A DNA stretch of 64,000 bases from Elusimicrobium sp. (GTDB lineage: Bacteria > Elusimicrobiota > Elusimicrobia > Elusimicrobiales > Elusimicrobiaceae), in assembly GCA_015062115.1 (NCBI GenBank), contig SUVG01000005.1:62001-126000 (forward strand), written 5' to 3'. Of the stretch, positions 59,357 to 64,000 are shown one piece after another. The notes below the pieces were generated by a model. The model made no database searches. It worked only from the letters and a program-made list of their open reading frames with translations, and was not told the DNA's origin. Every line of letters starts with the position of its first letter. The stretch's first letter is position 1. The position numbers and the translations under genes are program-made.

Positions 59357-60256
59357 ATGATAAACAAAAAAGTATTGGATAATTTTTTAGAGCATGGTTT
59401 TATAAGTAAACCCGATTACGAACGCGCTTTGTCTGTTCTTCCGCGGGAAAATCCAAAGGATTGGGCCCTTCGCCGCCTGTTAGGGGTGGGAAGCGGCCTC
59501 TTTTTAGCGGGGATCGTTTGTTTTTTTGCATACAACTGGAAAGAGATAGGGGTGTCCCTGAGGTTGGGTCTTCCGTTATTGGGAATGTTTCTCTGTGCAT
59601 TAGGGGGGTGGAAGTTTCGCCCCGAGACCCCCGTAGGGGCGGCTTTTTGTGTGGCAACCGGGGTATTTGCCGGTACCTTTATGGCGGGATACGGACAAGA
59701 GTTCCAAACAGGTGCTTTTGTTTATGAACTTTTTTCTTCTTGGACAATTATTTTAGCGGTGTTGGCTCTTATCAGCCAAGTACGCTGGTTGTGGCTGATG
59801 GCGTTTTATGCTTTCGCTGTTTATTTGGAAACAAAATATTCGCTGGCGGCTGAATTTTACGGCATGGTAGGGTGTGGTTTGGCTGCGTGGGCCGTTTGCG
59901 AAATGATGATATACAAAAAGGTGTGGCCCGCCTCTTTTAGAAATTGGTTTTTTATTCCCTTCTTTGCTTATTTATTAATTCATTCTTTCCTTCTGTTTGA
60001 GGCGTATAATACGATTAAATTTTGGGTAATGCCGCTACTGGCTTTACTTGGGATTGTTCTTTCGCTTAAAATGCTTAAGTCTGCTTCTCTTTTATGTACC
60101 AGTGTACTTGTGTTAACGATATTTTTGAATGTGGAATTGTTCAAAAAAATGACCTTTGACCACATTTTATCTTACGGATATGCCTCGGCTTTTATCTTTG
60201 CTTGGGCCGGATTGGCAGCTTGGAGAGGGGTACAATATATTAGGGGGAAGAAATGA
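59357..60256 (+). CDS. DUF2157-type multi-pass membrane protein
   Basis: A 299-residue protein: a short cytoplasmic N-terminus (VLDNFLEHGFISKPDYERAL...), then about ten hydrophobic segments from residue ~45 to the end. The N-terminal block and the first helix (GVGSGLFLAGIVCFFAYNWKEI) match the DUF2157 family. Function is unknown. The start at 59357 is preferred over an upstream in-frame start at 59318 because the extended -10 lies between them. Its stop overlaps the next start (ATGA). Confidence 0.82.
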   Translation: MINKKVLDNFLEHGFISKPDYERALSVLPRENPKDWALRRLLGVGSGLFLAGIVCFFAYNWKEIGVSLRLGLPLLGMFLCALGGWKFRPETPVGAAFCVATGVFAGTFMAGYGQEFQTGAFVYELFSSWTIILAVLALISQVRWLWLMAFYAFAVYLETKYSLAAEFYGMVGCGLAAWAVCEMMIYKKVWPASFRNWFFIPFFAYLLIHSFLLFEAYNTIKFWVMPLLALLGIVLSLKMLKSASLLCTSVLVLTIFLNVELFKKMTFDHILSYGYASAFIFAWAGLAAWRGVQYIRGKK

Positions 60257-61227
60257 CCGAACAAGAATTATTAAACCAAGTTCCCGCCGAAAAGAAAGAA
60301 GAGGCAAAGGCCCTTCTGCACAGTCGTTCGTTAAGTGTACATATCGGGATACAAATTATTTTGTTTGTAGGGGCTTTTTTATCTTCAGCTGTATGTGTGT
60401 TGGGAACCTGGCTGATAGGGGGAATGGATTCTATGTTGCTATGGGGCCTCTGTTGGACGGGTTTTGGTTACTGGTTGTTGAGGTTGGGGAAACAACATGG
60501 CGATATCGCCTATGTATTTGTGGAGTATTTGGGACTGATTTTAAGCATAGGCGGTCGTGCGGTTATACTGATATTGTTGACGGAAAATATATCCAATCCG
60601 GTTGTCGAGGCTTTGTGTGTAACGGCTGTAGCGGCAATCAGTTATCCTTTCTTTACCCATAAATTGGACCGCTTTATTTTTTCGGCCATATCGTTGTTTG
60701 TTTGGACAGAAGTTTTGCATGAAGAACGGCTTGTGTCCAACTCTTACTTTGGGTTTATTTCGTTGGTTTTGGTGTCGGCGTCCGGTTGGTTTTTTGCTAC
60801 CCGTAAAGTTGTTTTGCGTCCCTTGGCGTATGCTTTATTGGGGATAGGTTTGAGTAATTGTATTCCGGGAATGCCCGGCGAAATATGGCACGGCCTTGTA
60901 CGGGTGTTGGCGGCCGGAAGTGTGGCTTTTGGCATTTCCCGTTTGCCTGTTAAATTTGTGGAAAAACTATTGCTTTGTCTTTTGACGGCGGTATTGGCTT
61001 GTTGTCTAAACGCCCTTTCTTTCTTGGGAATTGTTGTTTGCGTGGCGGGGTATTTATTGCGTGAAAAAATTGCGGAATGGTTGGGAATGGCTGCGTTTTG
61101 CGCAGGTCTTTGGTTTTTGTATTTTAGTCTATCCGGAACACTGCTGTATAAGTCGGGTTGTTTAGTCGGGAGCGGGTTGGTGGTGTTGGCCCTTTATGCT
61201 TATATGCGGAGGAAATATGCGCGGTAA
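60253..61227 (+). CDS. DUF4401-like multi-pass membrane protein
   Basis: A 324-residue protein with a charged N-terminal ~30 residues and about ten to eleven hydrophobic segments. Order and neighbours match the DUF4401 protein that accompanies DUF2157 and GDYXXLXY proteins in other bacteria. Its function is unknown. It overlaps the preceding gene by 4 bp and the following one by 11 bp, so the three are a single operon. Confidence 0.75.
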   Translation: MTEQELLNQVPAEKKEEAKALLHSRSLSVHIGIQIILFVGAFLSSAVCVLGTWLIGGMDSMLLWGLCWTGFGYWLLRLGKQHGDIAYVFVEYLGLILSIGGRAVILILLTENISNPVVEALCVTAVAAISYPFFTHKLDRFIFSAISLFVWTEVLHEERLVSNSYFGFISLVLVSASGWFFATRKVVLRPLAYALLGIGLSNCIPGMPGEIWHGLVRVLAAGSVAFGISRLPVKFVEKLLLCLLTAVLACCLNALSFLGIVVCVAGYLLREKIAEWLGMAAFCAGLWFLYFSLSGTLLYKSGCLVGSGLVVLALYAYMRRKYAR

Positions 61228-61645
61228 AATTTTCTTTTTTGTAACGCTATGTATGATAGCCCTTTTGGCGGGACAAGCGTATCATACTTTTTGGGTAAGA
61301 GAAAAATCTCCCATGGTGTATGCGGAAATGGCGCCTGTTGATCCTCGTGCGCTTCTGTTTGGCGACTATATGGAAGTGGGGTATGCTTTTGAAGGGCCAA
61401 GTGATAAAAAAGACGCGGTTCTCTATTTGAACGAAAGAAATATTTTGCAACAAAAAGAAACTGCCGGCGAAAAGTTTTTAGTAAAATTTGAACAAGGGCG
61501 TTATCGTATTCCGCACCAATACTTTTTTCAGGAAGGACACGCACAAAAGTACGAAAATGCCCGTTATGCCGCTCTAAAGAAAATAGGAAAAAATACTTTT
61601 TCTTTAGTGGGTCTTACCGATGAAAATTTGAATTTAATAGATTAG
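61217..61645 (+). CDS. GDYXXLXY-family protein
   Basis: A 142-residue protein with an N-terminal membrane anchor (~4-22) and a periplasmic part containing FGDYMEVGYAF (~48-58), a version of the GDYxxLxY motif with Val for Leu, and a second conserved segment RIPHQYFFQEGHAQKYENARYA. The family is known only from association with DUF2157/DUF4401 membrane proteins. The start at 61217 has GGAGG 5 nt upstream inside the previous gene. Confidence 0.85.
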   Translation: MRGKIFFFVTLCMIALLAGQAYHTFWVREKSPMVYAEMAPVDPRALLFGDYMEVGYAFEGPSDKKDAVLYLNERNILQQKETAGEKFLVKFEQGRYRIPHQYFFQEGHAQKYENARYAALKKIGKNTFSLVGLTDENLNLID

Positions 61646-61658
61646 GAGTTTTATTTTT

Positions 61659-62498
61659 ATGAGCGAAAATTGTTCCCATGATTGCAGTTCTTGCAGTGCC
61701 AATTGTTCCAGCCGTAAACCGGGAGAAATGCCCAAAGACAAACCGCATTTGTTAAGCCGTATTAAACATGTAATCGGTGTAGTAAGCGGGAAAGGGGGCG
61801 TCGGTAAAAGTTTGGTGACGGGCCTTTTGGCCAGCGAAATGACCCGCCGCGGTTTTTCCTGCGGGGTATTAGATGCCGATATCACAGGCCCTTCCGTTCC
61901 CAAAATGTTTGGTATCCGCGAACGGGCCGGCGGCGACCAGGACGGTATTTACCCTGTTTCCAGTCAGCAAGGCGTGCAAGTAATGTCGCTTAATCTGCTG
62001 TTAGAAAATGAAACGGACCCCGTCATTTGGCGCGGAGCGTTAATCACGGGAACGGTCAAACAGTTTTGGACAGATGTTATTTGGAAAGATGTAGATTATT
62101 TGTTTATTGATATGCCCCCCGGTACGGGTGATGTTACATTGACGGTCTTTCAATCGTTACCCATTGACGGGATTGTAATTGTTTCCACCCCGCAAGATTT
62201 GGTGCAAATGATTGTAGGTAAAGCCGTCAAAATGGCTCAAATGATGAATGTGCCCGTTTTGGGGCTTGTGGAAAACATGAGTTACCTTAAATGCACGGAG
62301 TGCGGGAAGGAACTGCCTTTATTCGGTAAAAGCAAAGCCGAAGAAATGGGCAAGAATTTTAACCTTTCCCCGGTGGTGCGTTTGCCGCTTAATCCGTCCG
62401 TAGCCGCCGCGGTGGACGACGGGCGCATTGAGTTCGTGCGCGAAGAAGCCCTCTACCCGCTTGCCGATAAACTGGCCGGTTTGGAAAAAGATAATTAA
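61659..62498 (+). CDS. Mrp/NBP35-family Fe-S cluster carrier ATPase
   Basis: A 279-residue P-loop ATPase (ApbC/Mrp). The N-terminal Cys-rich segment (CSHDCSSCSANC, residues 5-16) is like the NBP35 ferredoxin-like cluster site. Walker A is VVSGKGGVGKS (~43-53), followed by DADITGPSVPK, the IDMPPGTGDVTL block, and a C-terminal CxxC (CTECGK) cluster site that bridges dimers. It assembles and transfers Fe-S clusters, relevant to radical-SAM MiaB. A GGAG precedes the ATG. Confidence 0.92.
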   Translation: MSENCSHDCSSCSANCSSRKPGEMPKDKPHLLSRIKHVIGVVSGKGGVGKSLVTGLLASEMTRRGFSCGVLDADITGPSVPKMFGIRERAGGDQDGIYPVSSQQGVQVMSLNLLLENETDPVIWRGALITGTVKQFWTDVIWKDVDYLFIDMPPGTGDVTLTVFQSLPIDGIVIVSTPQDLVQMIVGKAVKMAQMMNVPVLGLVENMSYLKCTECGKELPLFGKSKAEEMGKNFNLSPVVRLPLNPSVAAAVDDGRIEFVREEALYPLADKLAGLEKDN

Positions 62499-62592
62499 CA
62501 AATAGGCCCATTGGCACCTTGATAAGTAGGCCCAAAGGCCCTTGTTAAAAAAGGAGAATTATTAAATAATAAAAGGAAGGAGTTTTGTGTCT
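62499..62592 (+). other. Short gap between mrp and the secreted-protein gene
   Basis: These 94 bp contain a weak GGCC-cccaaa-type hairpin (62533-62542) followed by TTGTTAAAAAAGG, and two Shine-Dalgarno-like runs. No clear promoter is seen, so the two genes may be partly co-transcribed. Confidence 0.35.
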
Positions 62593-64000
62593 ATGAATAA
62601 AAATTTTCTTTTCTTTTTATTGTTGTTGTCGGTAGTACTTCCGGCGCAGGCCCAACCCATTAAAGGGGCTGGGCAGGTGGTTAAAGGCCTGACGGGGGAA
62701 GGCTTGGAAAAAGCCTTAAGTTCTTACATGCATGCTCCCGGCATGGCAGGGAAAGTGGCCCAAACGCAAGTTGCCCAACTGCACCAGCGTGTGTTGGCGG
62801 CTTCCAAAGCGGCTTTTGCCACTCCGTTTTCTCCGGCGGAAATTCGGCGTTTAACGGCCATAAAGGCCGGTTCTCCGCGTTTGGTTGCTTCTATTTTTTC
62901 GGCTCCTTCCAACGAAATGGTTTCGTTGCTTCGCCATGAATTTTTAACACTGACCGGGGTACAAAAGGTATCGGTTTCCGTAGAACAAAGCCAACTGGCC
63001 TTGCATTTGTTCCGCCGCGGGTTAATCATTAACACCAATGCTTTTTCACACCTTGTTTCTTATACTTCCGTTGCTGAATTGGAACAAGCCATCAAGACGG
63101 GGAAAGAATTGTATGGGCCGTCTGCTTTGCAAGCCTTTGCCGATGTGAGTGCTTTGGGGGCTTTTGGCAACGCGCAAGATGTGAATCTCCTTTTGTCTTT
63201 TTACAAGGCAGCCGCCCAAACGGTATTGGAGCCGGTGGCTTTTCAATCGGTGCATCGGGCGCTGTTGGCCATAGGCGAAAACAAAGCGGCCGGGGAATTA
63301 GCGGCCCGCGCGGGAAAAGTAAACCCGGGCGATGAAGAAATTTTTGCTTCTTTGCTTGCTAACACCAGCCCCATGACGGCAATTCACGCTCAATTTACGC
63401 CCGAAGCGACGGAAACTTATTTGAACTATGTAAAACAAGCCCGCGCCTCGGTAGTAGCGGCGGTGGTTGCCGAAAAGCCTGCCGAGGTATCTGCTACCCA
63501 GAAAGGTGCTATCCCCGACGAAGTAAACCCCTTTAGCGGGCTTACCTTAGATTTGCCTTCTATCGATTTGTCCTTAAAACCCCAAGAAGGATTAGTGGAA
63601 AGAAAAGCCCCTGCCGTGGAAGAAACCCCGGTAGTGGAAGGCGATTATTCCCCGGTGGTACCCGTGTTGGAACGCAAACCTTCCCGCGGGGCGGTTTCGC
63701 ATCGTTATCCTTCCGGTTTACAGGACGAAGAATACATCATCAGCAACTGGTTGGAATACTTCAAAAACGGCTACTTCCGCCCGCGCGACCAAATCGAAGC
63801 CATCAGCGGTATGAGTGCGGCTAAAGCCAATAACTTGATGGAATACCTCTATTATATGCCGTTGGAAGAAGCCGAGCGCTTGATTTTGGAACCGCTTAAA
63901 ACTCAAGGCCGCCTGCCGGACTTTATGTACGATGCGCGCTTGATTGAAGGAACGGTTCGTTTGCCTGCCGGATATTACAAAAACAAATTTAACGAAAATG
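62593..64000 (+). CDS. Large exported hypothetical protein (3' end outside window)
   Basis: The reading frame is open from ATG 62593 to the right edge (469 codons). It starts with a signal peptide (MNKNFLFFLLLLSVVLPAQAQ). The first ~225 mature residues form helical repeats with a HEAT-like look (ALQAFADVSALGAFGNAQDV, FQSVHRALLAIGENKAAGEL). A Pro/Glu/Val-rich linker follows (~290-370), then a domain with NWLEYFKNGYFRPRDQIEAISG. Function is not recognised. Shine-Dalgarno AAGGAAGGAG at 62573-62582; a GTG at 62587 is an alternative start. Confidence 0.7.
   Translation, partial: MNKNFLFFLLLLSVVLPAQAQPIKGAGQVVKGLTGEGLEKALSSYMHAPGMAGKVAQTQVAQLHQRVLAASKAAFATPFSPAEIRRLTAIKAGSPRLVASIFSAPSNEMVSLLRHEFLTLTGVQKVSVSVEQSQLALHLFRRGLIINTNAFSHLVSYTSVAELEQAIKTGKELYGPSALQAFADVSALGAFGNAQDVNLLLSFYKAAAQTVLEPVAFQSVHRALLAIGENKAAGELAARAGKVNPGDEEIFASLLANTSPMTAIHAQFTPEATETYLNYVKQARASVVAAVVAEKPAEVSATQKGAIPDEVNPFSGLTLDLPSIDLSLKPQEGLVERKAPAVEETPVVEGDYSPVVPVLERKPSRGAVSHRYPSGLQDEEYIISNWLEYFKNGYFRPRDQIEAISGMSAAKANNLMEYLYYMPLEEAERLILEPLKTQGRLPDFMYDARLIEGTVRLPAGYYKNKFNEN

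Overview
This is a 64 kb piece of bacterial chromosome, almost entirely coding, with moderate G+C. Several features point to a gut-type member of the Elusimicrobia (Elusimicrobiota). These are two stand-alone pilin genes with nearly identical N-termini, PASTA and ankyrin proteins, a complete Bat/MoxR operon, and a GlcNAc phosphotransferase system in a small, tightly packed genome. No marker gene here settles the phylum, so this is inference. The cell has a Gram-negative envelope (lipoproteins, periplasmic alpha-2-macroglobulin). I see no prophage, transposase, CRISPR array or rRNA operon. The only RNA gene is one tRNA-Ser(CGA).

Layout. (1) 1-5.2 kb, + strand: an overlapping operon of ileS (3' end), lspA, a TPR lipoprotein, a degenerate P-type ATPase, queF and a secreted hypothetical gene. 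(2) 5.2-16 kb: housekeeping genes (HU, gpsA-plsY, hflX, miaA, miaB, pgi, rpiB, a SIS sugar-phosphate isomerase), with a secreted trypsin-like protease, an ankyrin protein, a PilZ protein and pilin cassette 1. (3) 16-24.1 kb, - strand: moxR, a DUF58 gene, a membrane gene, then batA, B, C, D and E. (4) 24.2-27.3 kb: a membrane protein with an ankyrin partner, and an rRNA m5C methyltransferase. (5) 27.3-33.9 kb, - strand: a GlcNAc operon with a fused IIA-HPr-EI protein, NagE (IICB), NagB, NagA and an acetyltransferase. (6) 34.1-40.6 kb: pilin cassette 2 and a 1981-residue alpha-2-macroglobulin-like protein. (7) 40.7-50.2 kb: nadD-yqeK fusion, LytR_C protein, rsfS and argS; then envelope-polysaccharide genes (polyprenyl-P sugar-1-P transferase, UGM-like flavoprotein, flippase) and a purine nucleoside phosphorylase. 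(8) 50.2-57 kb, - strand: fmt, PASTA, rpe, rpsP, khpA, trmD, rplS, a hypothetical gene, rnhB and yraN. (9) 57-64 kb: a DUF3137 protein, tRNA-Ser with an adjacent structured repeat, an alpha/beta hydrolase, a DUF2157/DUF4401/GDYXXLXY trio, an Mrp ATPase and the start of a large secreted protein.

The genes form coherent modules: GlcNAc uptake and conversion to fructose-6-P, with pgi and rpiB nearby; tRNA modification by MiaA and MiaB; translation; and cell-envelope building. The observations most worth following are: a recurrent promoter layout with an extended -10 box 6-8 nt before a start codon that has no Shine-Dalgarno sequence, which suggests leaderless mRNAs; a 160-bp multi-hairpin element bounded by a copy of the tRNA-Ser 3' end; a P1B-type ATPase that keeps its phosphorylation site but has lost its metal, actuator and HP motifs; a PASTA protein without its kinase at the fmt-rpe position; absence of rimM from the rpsP-trmD cluster; and an RsfS carrying a histone-H1-like tail.
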